Below are positions 33,475 through 41,841 of a DNA stretch of 64,000 nucleotides, one piece after another (positions within the stretch are counted from its first letter, which is position 1; every line of letters starts with the position of its first letter). Made by a program: the position numbers and the translations under genes. The stretch is from Mesorhizobium sp. WSM4306. GTDB taxonomy: Bacteria > Pseudomonadota > Alphaproteobacteria > Rhizobiales > Rhizobiaceae. The DNA lies in NCBI RefSeq assembly GCF_007003975.1, contig NZ_VFTC01000020.1:1-64000 (forward strand). Direction: 5' to 3'. The notes under the pieces were generated by a model. That model did no database searches. It saw nothing but the letters and a program-made list of their open reading frames with translations, and was not told where the DNA came from.

Positions 33475-34314
33475 ATGGTGACCCGCATCGACCGCCGCAT
33501 GGCGAAGCTGAAAGCAGAAGGCCGCCCGGCGCTCGTCACCTATTTCATGAGTGGCGACCCGGACTATGACACCGCTTTGTCGATCATGAAGGCGCTGCCG
33601 AAGGCTGGCGCCGACGTCATCGAAATGGGCATGCCGTTTTCCGACCCGATGGCCGACGGCCCGGCGATCCAGGCCGCCGGCCTGCGGGCGCTGAAAGGCG
33701 GCCAGACGCTGGTCAAGACGCTGCAGATGGCGGCGGACTTCCGCGCTGGCGACAACGAGACGCCGATCGTGCTGATGGGCTATTACAACCCGATCTACAT
33801 CTACGGCGTCGACCGCTTCCTTAGGGATGCGATCGCCAGCGGCATTGACGGGCTGATCGTTGTCGACCTGCCGCCGGAGATGGACGAGGAGCTTTGCATT
33901 CCGGCACTGAAGGCCGGCATCAACTTCATCCGCCTGGCGACGCCGACCACCGACGACAAGCGCTTGCCCAAGGTGCTGCAGAACACGTCGGGCTTCGTCT
34001 ATTACGTGTCGATGACCGGCATCACCGGCTCGGCTTTGGCCGATACCGGCAAGGTCGCGGCGGCGGTCAAGCGCATCAAGGGTCACACCGACCTGCCGGT
34101 CTGCGTCGGTTTCGGCGTCAAGACCGCCGAGCAGGCGCGCATCATCGGCGCCAATGCCGACGGCGTCGTCGTCGGCACCGCCATCGTCAATGCGGTGGCC
34201 AATGTGCTGGGGCCGAAGGGCGAAAAGACCGCCGACCCGGCCGAGGCCGTCGCCACTTTGGTCAGCGGCCTGTCGCAAGGCGTGCGTTCGGCCCGCCTTG
34301 CTGCCGCCGAATAG
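33475..34314 (+). CDS. trpA: Tryptophan synthase alpha subunit
   Basis: Cleaves indole-3-glycerol phosphate to indole and glyceraldehyde 3-phosphate, passing indole to TrpB. The 279-residue TIM barrel carries the catalytic Glu in ADVIEMGMPFSDPMADGPAIQAA and the catalytic Asp in IDGLIVVDLPPEMDEEL. The phosphate-binding GFGVKTAEQARIIGANADGVVVGTAIV is also present. Separated from trpB by two bases. Confidence 0.98.
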   Translation: MVTRIDRRMAKLKAEGRPALVTYFMSGDPDYDTALSIMKALPKAGADVIEMGMPFSDPMADGPAIQAAGLRALKGGQTLVKTLQMAADFRAGDNETPIVLMGYYNPIYIYGVDRFLRDAIASGIDGLIVVDLPPEMDEELCIPALKAGINFIRLATPTTDDKRLPKVLQNTSGFVYYVSMTGITGSALADTGKVAAAVKRIKGHTDLPVCVGFGVKTAEQARIIGANADGVVVGTAIVNAVANVLGPKGEKTADPAEAVATLVSGLSQGVRSARLAAAE

Positions 34315-34362
34315 TTCTCCTACCTTTTTAGCCAACTCTTCGTCAGGACAGGAGCCGAAGCG

Positions 34363-35286
34363 ATGAACTGGATCACCAATTACGTTCGCCCGAGGATCAA
34401 CTCGATGCTCGGCCGGCGCACCGACATGCCGGAGAATCTCTGGATCAAGGATCCCGAGACCGGCGAGATGGTGTTCCACAAGGACCTGGAATCCAACCAG
34501 TTCGTCATTCCGTCCTCTGGCCACCACATGAAGATCTCGGCCAAGGAGCGGCTGAAATTCTTCTTCGACGACGGCAAATACGAGCAGCTTGAGAACCCCA
34601 AGGTCATGCAGGACCCGCTCAAGTTCCGCGACGAGAAGCGCTACACCGACCGCCTGAAGGACGCCAAGGCCAAGACCGGCCTGGAAGACGCCATCGTCAA
34701 CGCGCTGGGCACGGTCGAAGGCCTGCCGGTGGTGGTGACGGTGCAGGACTTCGCCTTTATGGGCGGCTCGCTCGGCATGGCTGCGGGCGACGCCATCGTA
34801 CACGCTTTCGAGGTTGCCCTGCAGCGCAAGCGGCCGCTGATCCTGTTTGCCGCCTCCGGTGGCGCCCGCATGCAGGAAGGCATCCTGTCCCTTATGCAAT
34901 TGCCGCGCACCACGGTCGGCCTCGACCGGCTGAAGGAAGCCGGCCTGCCCTACATCGTCGTCTTGACCAACCCGACCACCGGCGGCGTCACCGCCTCCTA
35001 CGCCATGCTGGGCGACGTCCACATCGCCGAGCCCGGCGCGCTGATCGGCTTTGCCGGCCCGCGCGTCATCGAGCAGACCATCCGGGAAAAACTGCCGGAC
35101 GGTTTCCAGCGCTCCGAATATCTGATGGAGCACGGCATGGTCGACATGGTGGTGTCGCGGCTGGAACTGCGCTCAACGATTGCGCGGCTGTTGAAGATGC
35201 TGCTCAAGGTTCCCGAACAAAAGCCGCTGGAGCCGGAAATCCTGCCGCCGGCGATCGTCCCGACGGAAGGCAGGCCGCAGGCCTGA
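34363..35286 (+). CDS. accD: Acetyl-CoA carboxylase carboxyltransferase subunit beta
   Basis: Beta half of the carboxyltransferase that makes malonyl-CoA for fatty acid synthesis, 307 residues. The crotonase-like core is intact: VVVTVQDFAFMGGSLGMAAGDAIVHAFE, LILFAASGGARMQEGILSLMQLPRT and YIVVLTNPTTGGVTASYAMLGDVHIAEPGALIGFAGPRVIEQT. The N-terminal Cys4 zinc ribbon of E. coli AccD is replaced here by LWIKDPETGEMVFHKDLESNQFVIPSSGHHMKI, with no cysteine. Placement between trpA and folC is conserved in alphaproteobacteria. Confidence 0.97.
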   Translation: MNWITNYVRPRINSMLGRRTDMPENLWIKDPETGEMVFHKDLESNQFVIPSSGHHMKISAKERLKFFFDDGKYEQLENPKVMQDPLKFRDEKRYTDRLKDAKAKTGLEDAIVNALGTVEGLPVVVTVQDFAFMGGSLGMAAGDAIVHAFEVALQRKRPLILFAASGGARMQEGILSLMQLPRTTVGLDRLKEAGLPYIVVLTNPTTGGVTASYAMLGDVHIAEPGALIGFAGPRVIEQTIREKLPDGFQRSEYLMEHGMVDMVVSRLELRSTIARLLKMLLKVPEQKPLEPEILPPAIVPTEGRPQA

Positions 35287-35348
35287 CGCGACATTCCTGG
35301 CCGTTATCAACGATTGCGCGCGATGTTTCGCGCGGTATCCTGTTGATA

Positions 35349-35393
35349 CGCATGATCCTTTCCGAAAGCCGATTCGTGTTTTCGGAGCCATGC
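35349..35393. repeat. Degenerate short palindromic repeat (family B)
   Basis: GCATGATCCTTTCCGAAAGC then GATTCGTGTTTTCGGAGCCATGC, an imperfect dyad of the same design as 49865-49913 and 62827-62875. It lies in the accD-folC gap. Confidence 0.55.
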
Positions 35394-35407
35394 GGTAGGA
35401 TTCCCTT

Positions 35408-36733
35408 ATGACCACACTTGCCGCCGACCGCGAAATCGAAGCTTTGATGGCGCTGCATCCGAAAGGCTTCGACCTTTCGCTCGACCGCATCACCCGATTG
35501 CTCGATCGCCTCGGCAATCCGCAGGATCGGCTGCCGCCGGTCATCCACATCGCCGGCACCAACGGCAAGGGCTCGTGCGCGGCCTTTTCGCGCGCGCTGC
35601 TCGAAGCCGGCGGTCATCTCGTCCATGTCCACACTTCGCCGCATCTGGTCAACTGGGCTGAGCGCTACCGGCTAGCGGCCGAAGGCGGTGGCAAACTCGT
35701 GGACGACGAGACCTTCGCCGACGCCATTGCCCGCGTCGCCAAGGCCAATGAAGGCCAGAAGATCACCGTCTTCGAGATACTCACCGCCGTCACCTTCCTC
35801 CTGTTTTCTGAACATCCGGCGTCCGCCGCTATCATCGAGGTCGGCCTTGGCGGCCGCTTCGACGCCACCAATGTCATCGCCCGGCCGGCGGTGTCGGTGA
35901 TCATGCCGGTGTCGATGGACCACGAAGCCTATCTCGGCGACCGGGTTGAGCTGATCGCCGCCGAAAAGGCCGGCATCATGAAGCGCGGCTGCCCGGTGGT
36001 CATCGGCGCGCAGGAGAGCGAGACGGCCCTGCAGGTGCTGATCGAAACCGCCGATCGGTTGGATTGCCCGACCTTCGTCTACGGTCAGGATTTCCTCGCC
36101 TTCGAGGAGAACGGCCGCATGGTCTATCAGGACGAGGACGGGCTGATGGACCTGCCGCCGCCGCGCCTGCCAGGGCGCCACCAGTTCGCCAACGCCGCTG
36201 CTGCCATCGCCGCGGTCAAGGCCGCCGGCTTCGAAATCAGCCACCGCGCCACGGAGAAGGCGATGGCCAAAGTCGCCTGGCCGGGCCGCATGCAGAAGCT
36301 GGCCCAGGGCAGACTGGCGGAGTTGGCGCCCGCGGGCGCCGATATCTGGCTCGACGGCGGCCACAATCCGGGCGCCGGCATGGTCATCGCCGAGGCGCTG
36401 GCCGAGCAGGAGGAAAAGAACCCGCGACCGCTGTTCCTGATCTCCGGCATGATCAACACCAAGGACCAGAGTGGCTATTTCCACGCCTTCAAGGGTCTGG
36501 TCCGCCACGTCTACACGGTGCCGGTCAGCCTCAGCGACGCCGGCGTGCCGAATGACGAGCTGGCGGTCCGCGCGACGGAAGCCGGTCTCACCGCCGAGCC
36601 GGTCAGCTCCGTCGCCAGCGCGCTGATGCTGCTGCGCGACACCTGGGACGGCCCGGCGCCGCGCATTCTGATCGGCGGTTCCTTGTATCTCGCCGGCGCG
36701 GTGCTGGCCGAAAACGGCACGCCGCCGACCTGA
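35408..36733 (+). CDS. folC: Bifunctional folylpolyglutamate synthase/dihydrofolate synthase
   Basis: Adds glutamate to dihydropteroate and extends the folate glutamate tail; 441 residues. The Mur-ligase fold has the P-loop HIAGTNGKGSCAAFSRALLEA (residues about 48-68) and TSPHLVNWAERYRL. Next come the Mg2+/Lys region (SVIMPVSMDHEAYLGDRVELIAAEKAGIMKRG) and PGRMQKLAQGRLAEL...DIWLDGGHNPGAGMVIAEAL. Last in the trpF-folC group, behind a palindromic repeat in the 121-base gap after accD. Confidence 0.96.
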   Translation: MTTLAADREIEALMALHPKGFDLSLDRITRLLDRLGNPQDRLPPVIHIAGTNGKGSCAAFSRALLEAGGHLVHVHTSPHLVNWAERYRLAAEGGGKLVDDETFADAIARVAKANEGQKITVFEILTAVTFLLFSEHPASAAIIEVGLGGRFDATNVIARPAVSVIMPVSMDHEAYLGDRVELIAAEKAGIMKRGCPVVIGAQESETALQVLIETADRLDCPTFVYGQDFLAFEENGRMVYQDEDGLMDLPPPRLPGRHQFANAAAAIAAVKAAGFEISHRATEKAMAKVAWPGRMQKLAQGRLAELAPAGADIWLDGGHNPGAGMVIAEALAEQEEKNPRPLFLISGMINTKDQSGYFHAFKGLVRHVYTVPVSLSDAGVPNDELAVRATEAGLTAEPVSSVASALMLLRDTWDGPAPRILIGGSLYLAGAVLAENGTPPT

Positions 36734-36759
36734 GGCCAGACTTTCGCGAGGAGCCAGTG

Positions 36760-37179
36760 ATGATCAAGGTCAAGCAACTCGCCCATGTCTGCATCTTCGC
36801 GCATGATCTGGAGGCGACGCGAAGCTTCTATCGCGACGTGCTCGGCCTCGATACGCAGTTCAACTTCCTGCGCGACGGCAAGGTCTTCGGCTTCTACCTC
36901 AATTGCGGCGGCCGCAGCCATATCGAGGTGTTCCATAAGAACGGCACGACCTACAGCGAGCAGAACCAGATCAACCATTTCTGCCTGGAAGTGGAAAACA
37001 TCGACGCGGCGATCGCCCATATCAGCGCGAAAGGCGTCGACGTCACGGCCAAGAAGCACGCCTGCGACGACACGTTTCAGGCCTGGATCCGCGATCCCAA
37101 CGGCGTGAAGATCGAGCTGTTCGAATACACCGACAAAAGCGCACAATTCACCGGCGGCGACCGCATCGCCGACTGGTGA
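36760..37179 (+). CDS. VOC family protein (lactoylglutathione lyase-like)
   Basis: A 139-residue glyoxalase-fold protein: MIKVKQLAHVCIFAHDLEATRSFYRDVLGLDTQF and NQINHFCLEVENIDAAIAHISAKGVDVTAKKHACDDTFQAWIRDPNGVKIELFEYT. The histidines (AHVC, NHFC) and glutamates (SHIEVF, KIELFEYT) form the usual metal-binding H/E set. Substrate unknown. A GTG directly upstream is an alternative start; GAGGAG precedes both. It may be read from the folC transcript. Confidence 0.88.
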   Translation: MIKVKQLAHVCIFAHDLEATRSFYRDVLGLDTQFNFLRDGKVFGFYLNCGGRSHIEVFHKNGTTYSEQNQINHFCLEVENIDAAIAHISAKGVDVTAKKHACDDTFQAWIRDPNGVKIELFEYTDKSAQFTGGDRIADW

Positions 37180-37195
37180 GCATCCAGCTAATTAA

Positions 37196-37441
37196 TCAGT
37201 CCGGAATCTGCGAGAGTTCGCGGCCTTCGCGGATGATTTTCTCCAGATCGATATCGGCGCCGCTGCTTGCCGACAGGCGAGCATAGAAGCTGGACGCGGG
37301 TTCGCGCTCCGCTTCCCGTATCTCATAGGATTCAAGCGCGCGTTCGACCACTTCGGCTATCGAACGATTTTCGCGACGCGCAAGGCGATGAGCAAGTTCG
37401 CTTGCTTTTGCGCTACGGACTGAGAGTTTTGGTTCGGCCAT
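37196..37441 (-). CDS. Orphan type II antitoxin-like ribbon-helix-helix protein (VapB type)
   Basis: An 81-residue protein starting MAEPKLSVRSAKASELAHRLARRENRSIAEVVERALESYE. This pattern matches the DNA-binding N-terminus of the Rv0623-like/VapB antitoxins (LS-x-R-x-A-K-x-x-E-L-A-x-x-L-A). An acidic flexible tail could neutralise a toxin. VapC-type toxin genes normally follow directly, but the next minus-strand gene downstream is absent; the convergent VOC gene stops at 37179. The antitoxin is thus apparently solitary. The frame extends upstream to 37489, but the ATG at 37441 is preferred. Confidence 0.7.
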   Translation of the reverse strand: MAEPKLSVRSAKASELAHRLARRENRSIAEVVERALESYEIREAEREPASSFYARLSASSGADIDLEKIIREGRELSQIPD

Positions 37442-37511
37442 TGAAACTCCGCTTACGGAAATAGAATACCGACAGAGCTTAGCCATCAAGATGGCAGGTT
37501 ATGGCCCGCCA

Positions 37512-37793
37512 TCATTTCAGCTCGATCTCGATGAAGGCATATTCACCGTCATTGGCGCTGATGACGTCGTGCTCGACACCCTCCTTGCGGAAATAGGGCG
37601 CACCCTTCTTCATCTCTGCGAAGGACTCGCCGTCCTTGGTCACCAGCTTCACCTTGCCGTCCATCAGCGGCACGACGACATAGTCGTGGCCGTGGCGGTG
37701 CCAGCCGGTGTTGTCGCCCGGCTGGAAGCGGTATTCGGTGACGATGACGCGCTCATTGTCGATGAAGACGGTGGCTTTGGCGGATCCGGTCAT
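37512..37793 (-). CDS. Single-domain cupin protein
   Basis: A 93-residue beta-barrel protein: VTEYRFQPGDNTGWHRHGHDYVVVPLMDG holds the HxH...(D) cupin motif 1, and GEYAFIEIELK ends the barrel. A possible metal site is thus present but motif 2 is weak (EGVEHDVISAND). Function unknown; such small cupins may bind or modify small molecules. AGGGAGAGACAAA precedes the ATG. Monocistronic between the antitoxin and trxA. Confidence 0.85.
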   Translation of the reverse strand: MTGSAKATVFIDNERVIVTEYRFQPGDNTGWHRHGHDYVVVPLMDGKVKLVTKDGESFAEMKKGAPYFRKEGVEHDVISANDGEYAFIEIELK

Positions 37794-37872
37794 TTTGTCT
37801 CTCCCTGTCCTGCCTCAAGCAGAAGACATGGGAGTGTTGGACGCGAGGGCCAGAGGGATTGAGCTATGACGC

Positions 37873-37902
37873 CAAAGAAAAGCCCGGCGCAAGGGCCGGG
37901 CT
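37873..37902 (-). terminator. Rho-independent terminator of trxA
   Basis: AGCCCGGC (37881-37888) pairs with GCCGGGCT (37895-37902). On the minus strand the stem is followed by TTTCTTTG. It lies 24 bases past the trxA stop and ends the divL-to-trxA gene set. Confidence 0.88.
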
Positions 37903-37925
37903 TCGATATTGGAAATTCGGTCAGA

Positions 37926-38249
37926 TCAGGCGAGGCTGCCATTGATCCAGTGCGACAGCGCGGTCTTCGGCGCGGCACCAACCTTCATGTCGGCCACTTC
38001 GCCGCCCTTGAAGATCATCAGCGTCGGGATCGAGCGCACGCCGAACTGCGCGGCAAGCTCGGGGTTCTCGTCGATGTTCAGCTTGGCGATCTTGATCTTG
38101 TCGCCGAGCTCATTGGCGATTTCTTCCAGCGACGGACCGATCATCTTGCATGGGCCGCACCATTCCGCCCAGAAATCCACCACGACGGGCTGCGAGGCGT
38201 TGAGCACATCGGCCTGGAAATTGCTCTTGTCGACCTTGACGGTGGCCAT
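37926..38249 (-). CDS. trxA: Thioredoxin
   Basis: A 107-residue general thiol-disulfide reductant. It has the canonical active site VVVDFWAEWCGPCKMIGPSLEEIA and the cis-Pro loop VRSIPTLMIFKGGEVADMKVGA. The ATG at 38249 has GAAAGGATTTTCGT upstream and matches the normal MATVKVDKSNF start. It is 73 bases after addA on the same strand, a conserved neighbour pair in alphaproteobacteria. Confidence 0.98.
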   Translation of the reverse strand: MATVKVDKSNFQADVLNASQPVVVDFWAEWCGPCKMIGPSLEEIANELGDKIKIAKLNIDENPELAAQFGVRSIPTLMIFKGGEVADMKVGAAPKTALSHWINGSLA

Positions 38250-38322
38250 ACGAAAATCCTTTCGAAATTTATCTCGCACCAAATGTGGTGGTTGAGCAGC
38301 CCTTCTTCAAGCAGAACTTGTG

Positions 38323-41300
38323 TCACGCTCCCGTGAGTCGGGCAAGGGCGTCGTCCATGGCTTCGGCCGGCAGTTCGATGAGCCTCGGCGCCTCGGTGAA
38401 CAGCAGCGCCGCCGTCACCGCGCGGTCGGGATAAAGCGGTTTGAGCAGCGCGCGGTAGAGCGCCAGCTGCAGGATATAGGCCGGTGGCACCTGGGCGAGT
38501 GTGGCCGGCGCCGGCCGGTTGGTCTTGTAATCGACGATCGAAACGCGCCCCGGCGTCACCGCCAGCCGGTCGATCTTGCCGGAGATCGAGCGCAATCTGC
38601 CCTTGACCTCGAGGCTGCCCATGACAGCGACTTCGGCGCGGGAATTAGGCGAGAACAGTTCGGCAAAACGCGAATCCCCGAGGATCGCCATCACCGAGGT
38701 CAGCGCCTTGCTGCGTTCGGCTTCAGTCCAGTCGGCGCCGGCACGGCTTAGATACTGCCCCGCCGCGCCTTGCCGTTCGCCCTCGGGGAGGCCGGGCAGC
38801 ATCTGCAGCAGTTTGTGCAGCGCCAGCCCGCGCATCACCGCAAAGCCGGGCTCCGCTTCATCGTCCAACACCGGCGAGCGCGTGTCGACGACAGCCTCCT
38901 TGCCCTCGTCGATCAGCGCCGAGGCGCCGGAAGGCGATAACGGACGCGGCAACTCTTCGTAAGGCGGCAAGGCGAGGAACAGGCTTGCCGGCAAGGGTAA
39001 AACCTGCTGCGGCAGCCGCGTCTCGTCCGCAGCCGCCAGTGCCACCGGCGGCAGCTTGGTCATGACGAAGCGATGCACCGGCTCGCCGCTGGCGGGGTGG
39101 CGGCGCTCCGTGCTTTCGGGCGCACCTGTCAGCGCGCGGCTGACGATCGAATGCCAGGTGCCGGTGCTGGGCGAACGCTTGCCGTGATAGCCGCAGACGA
39201 TCAGCCGGTCCTCGGCGCGTGTCATGCCGACATAGAGCAGCCGGCGGTATTCGTCGTCGGCAAGCTCGCGCGCCCGCGCCGAAGCCGTCTTGGAGAAACC
39301 ATTGGCGACGTCTGCAGCCGAGCGCCAGAGATAGCCCTTGCCGTCAAAGTTGCGGCCCGAACCATCGAACGTCATCAGCCGCGGAAGATGCTGGTCGCTG
39401 AACGGCGCCGAGCCGCCGTCGACCAGGAAGACGACAGGCGCCTCCAGCCCCTTGGCGGCGTGCACGGTCATGACGCGGACCTCGTCGCGCGTCTGGTCCA
39501 TCTCGCGCTTGATTTCGGGGCCGGTGTTTTCCAGCGTCGCCAGAAAGGCTTCCAGTCCCGGCAAGCCGGTGCGTTCCTCGGCGAGGCAGAAGCTCAGGAA
39601 CTCATCGAGGATGTCGCCGGCCTCCGGGCCGAGCCGGGCAATCATCTTCTTGCGCAGGCTGTCGCGGGACAGCACGCCGGCGTAGAATTCGAACACCGGC
39701 CGGAACGCTGCCTCATTGGCCCAGCCGTCGAGCCGGGTGACGATAGCGGCCAGCGCGGGACTGTCGCCGGCATGCTGTCGCAGTGAGGTTATCAGCGATG
39801 TCGCGGCCGGCCTTCCCGCGCCAAGCGCAAACAGCGTCTCTTCCGACACGTCGAAGATCGGGCTGCGCAGCACGGCGGCAAGCGAAAGGTCATCCTGCGG
39901 CTGGATGAGGAAATGGCCGAGCGCGATCAGATCCTTCACCGCAATATGGCCGGGCAGGCTCAGCCGGTCGGCGCCGGCGACAGGAATGTCGCGGTCCTTC
40001 AGCGCGCGCGACAGCGCGTGCACGAAGCGGTCGCGCTTGCGCACCAGCACCAGAATGTCGCCGGCCCGCAGCCTGCGGCCCTTGCCCTCGATGATCTCGC
40101 GGTCCTTGAGCCAGGCCTGGATCGTCGCCGCCACATGTTCGGCAACGCGCACCGCCGGTGCGCTGGCGTGGTTGACCGGCAGCGTCCAGTCGTCGGGTTC
40201 CTCGACCGCATCGGCGCCAAGCGACGGCCAGACCTCGACATAGCCCGGCGCATCGTTTCGGATCGCCTTGTGGTCGAGCGGATCGGGGTCGTGGCTGATG
40301 CCGCGCCGCACACCCGGATCGGCAAAGACACGGTCGACGGCGGCCAGCACATCGTCGGTCGAACGGAACGACCAGGTCAGCTTGAGGTCGGCAAACGAAG
40401 CCTCGGCATCGCGCACGCGCCCGGCAAACAACAGCCGGCTGTCGGCAAAGGAATCCGGCGCGGCGCCCTGGAACGAATAGATCGATTGCTTTTCGTCGCC
40501 GACGGCAAACACCGTGCGATTGGCCGTACCGCGCTGGCCATGGCCGGCGAAAAACTCTTCCGCCAGCCGCTTCACCACCTCCCACTGGTCGGGGCTGGTG
40601 TCCTGCGCCTCGTCGAGCAGGATATGGTCGATGCCCTGGTCGAGCTTGTACTGCACCCACGGCCCGGCGTCCGGCCGCGCCAGAAGATTGACGGTGCGGG
40701 TGATGAGATCGTTGAAGTCGAGGAAGCTGCGGCCGCGCTTCAGGCGCTCGTAGCGCACGATCAGCCAGTCGGCGATGGTCAGCGCCGCAACCGTGCCTTC
40801 CAGCATCCGAAACAGCGCCAGCCGGTCTGACACCTCAATGATTGCCTTGACGGCAGCCAGGTAGCGGTCGGGAAGGTCGGGGAGCCGGTCGAGCAGCGCC
40901 TTCTTGAACGCCTTTGCCGGGTCGTAAGGATCGCCATCGGCCTTGAGGAAGGCTTTGCCCAGCATCTGCAGCCGACGGATCGGATCGGTCTCCAAGAAGG
41001 CTGGACGGGCGTAGGGCAGAAGATTGTTGAGCACGATGCGGGCATCGGCAGCTTCCGCCGCACTGGCGAAGACAGCAAAGAAATCTGGCAGGAAACCCGG
41101 CAGTGGCCAGACCGAAGCTGCGATGTCTTCGGCGTTTTGTCCCGGGCGGAAATGGAATTCGTCGAACAGGGCCTGAAAGCCGGCGCCCTCGCGCCTGACC
41201 GCGTCGATGAAGCCGCGCAGCCCGTCGCGCTTGCGCACGATTTCGGAAAGCAGCGCGTCGAGCCCGTGTTCGCCGCCGCGTTCCAGCACGGTGGCGAAGG

Positions 41301-41841
41301 CCTCGGCCAGTCCGGCGTCGCCGGCGGACGTGCCGGAAATCATGTCGCGGCGCGCGGCGGCGAACAGCGAGGCCTCCATCTGCAGATCGAGCATTTCGAA
41401 ATGCGCCGGGATGTTGGCCTCCAGCGGGAACTGGTGCAGCACCGATTCGCAGAAAGCGTGGATGGTCTGGATCTTCAGCCCGCCCGGTGTCTCCAGCGCC
41501 TCGGCAAACAGCCGGCGCGCCCGGCGCATCGTGTCGCGGTCGGGCCGGCGATCGTCCAGCGCGGTGATCTTGGCGGCAAGCTCGGCATCACCAAGCGCCG
41601 TCCATTCCGAGAGCGTCGAGAACACCCGGTTCGACATGTTGGCGGCCGCCGCCCGCGTATAGGTCAGGCACAGGATCTTCGACGGATCGGTGCCGTTGAG
41701 CAGCAGTCGGATGACGCGCTGGGCCAGCACATGCGTCTTGCCGGAGCCGGCATTGGCCGACACCCAGGCCGAGTTCTTCGGGTCGGAGGCGCGCGCCTGG
41801 CTGGCGGCGGTCTCGGTTGGGATGGGATAGGCCTTCTTCAT
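38323..41841 (-). CDS. addA: Double-strand break repair helicase-nuclease AddA
   Basis: With AddB it resects DNA ends for RecA-dependent recombination. The 1172-residue protein begins with a UvrD-type helicase: Walker A SANAGSGKTHVLAQRVIRLLLNG, motif Ia ILCLTYTRAAAANM, motif II ILLDEAQDTSPDQW, motif III VFAVGDEKQSIYSFQGA, and motif V/VI VMTVHAAKGLEAPVVFLVDGG...YRRLLYVGMTRAEDRLIVCG. The C-terminal PD-(D/E)xK nuclease is RLRSISGKIDRLAVTPGRVSIVDYKTNRP. Start overlaps the addB stop by four bases, so the two are translationally coupled. Confidence 0.97.
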   Translation of the reverse strand: MKKAYPIPTETAASQARASDPKNSAWVSANAGSGKTHVLAQRVIRLLLNGTDPSKILCLTYTRAAAANMSNRVFSTLSEWTALGDAELAAKITALDDRRPDRDTMRRARRLFAEALETPGGLKIQTIHAFCESVLHQFPLEANIPAHFEMLDLQMEASLFAAARRDMISGTSAGDAGLAEAFATVLERGGEHGLDALLSEIVRKRDGLRGFIDAVRREGAGFQALFDEFHFRPGQNAEDIAASVWPLPGFLPDFFAVFASAAEAADARIVLNNLLPYARPAFLETDPIRRLQMLGKAFLKADGDPYDPAKAFKKALLDRLPDLPDRYLAAVKAIIEVSDRLALFRMLEGTVAALTIADWLIVRYERLKRGRSFLDFNDLITRTVNLLARPDAGPWVQYKLDQGIDHILLDEAQDTSPDQWEVVKRLAEEFFAGHGQRGTANRTVFAVGDEKQSIYSFQGAAPDSFADSRLLFAGRVRDAEASFADLKLTWSFRSTDDVLAAVDRVFADPGVRRGISHDPDPLDHKAIRNDAPGYVEVWPSLGADAVEEPDDWTLPVNHASAPAVRVAEHVAATIQAWLKDREIIEGKGRRLRAGDILVLVRKRDRFVHALSRALKDRDIPVAGADRLSLPGHIAVKDLIALGHFLIQPQDDLSLAAVLRSPIFDVSEETLFALGAGRPAATSLITSLRQHAGDSPALAAIVTRLDGWANEAAFRPVFEFYAGVLSRDSLRKKMIARLGPEAGDILDEFLSFCLAEERTGLPGLEAFLATLENTGPEIKREMDQTRDEVRVMTVHAAKGLEAPVVFLVDGGSAPFSDQHLPRLMTFDGSGRNFDGKGYLWRSAADVANGFSKTASARARELADDEYRRLLYVGMTRAEDRLIVCGYHGKRSPSTGTWHSIVSRALTGAPESTERRHPASGEPVHRFVMTKLPPVALAAADETRLPQQVLPLPASLFLALPPYEELPRPLSPSGASALIDEGKEAVVDTRSPVLDDEAEPGFAVMRGLALHKLLQMLPGLPEGERQGAAGQYLSRAGADWTEAERSKALTSVMAILGDSRFAELFSPNSRAEVAVMGSLEVKGRLRSISGKIDRLAVTPGRVSIVDYKTNRPAPATLAQVPPAYILQLALYRALLKPLYPDRAVTAALLFTEAPRLIELPAEAMDDALARLTGA

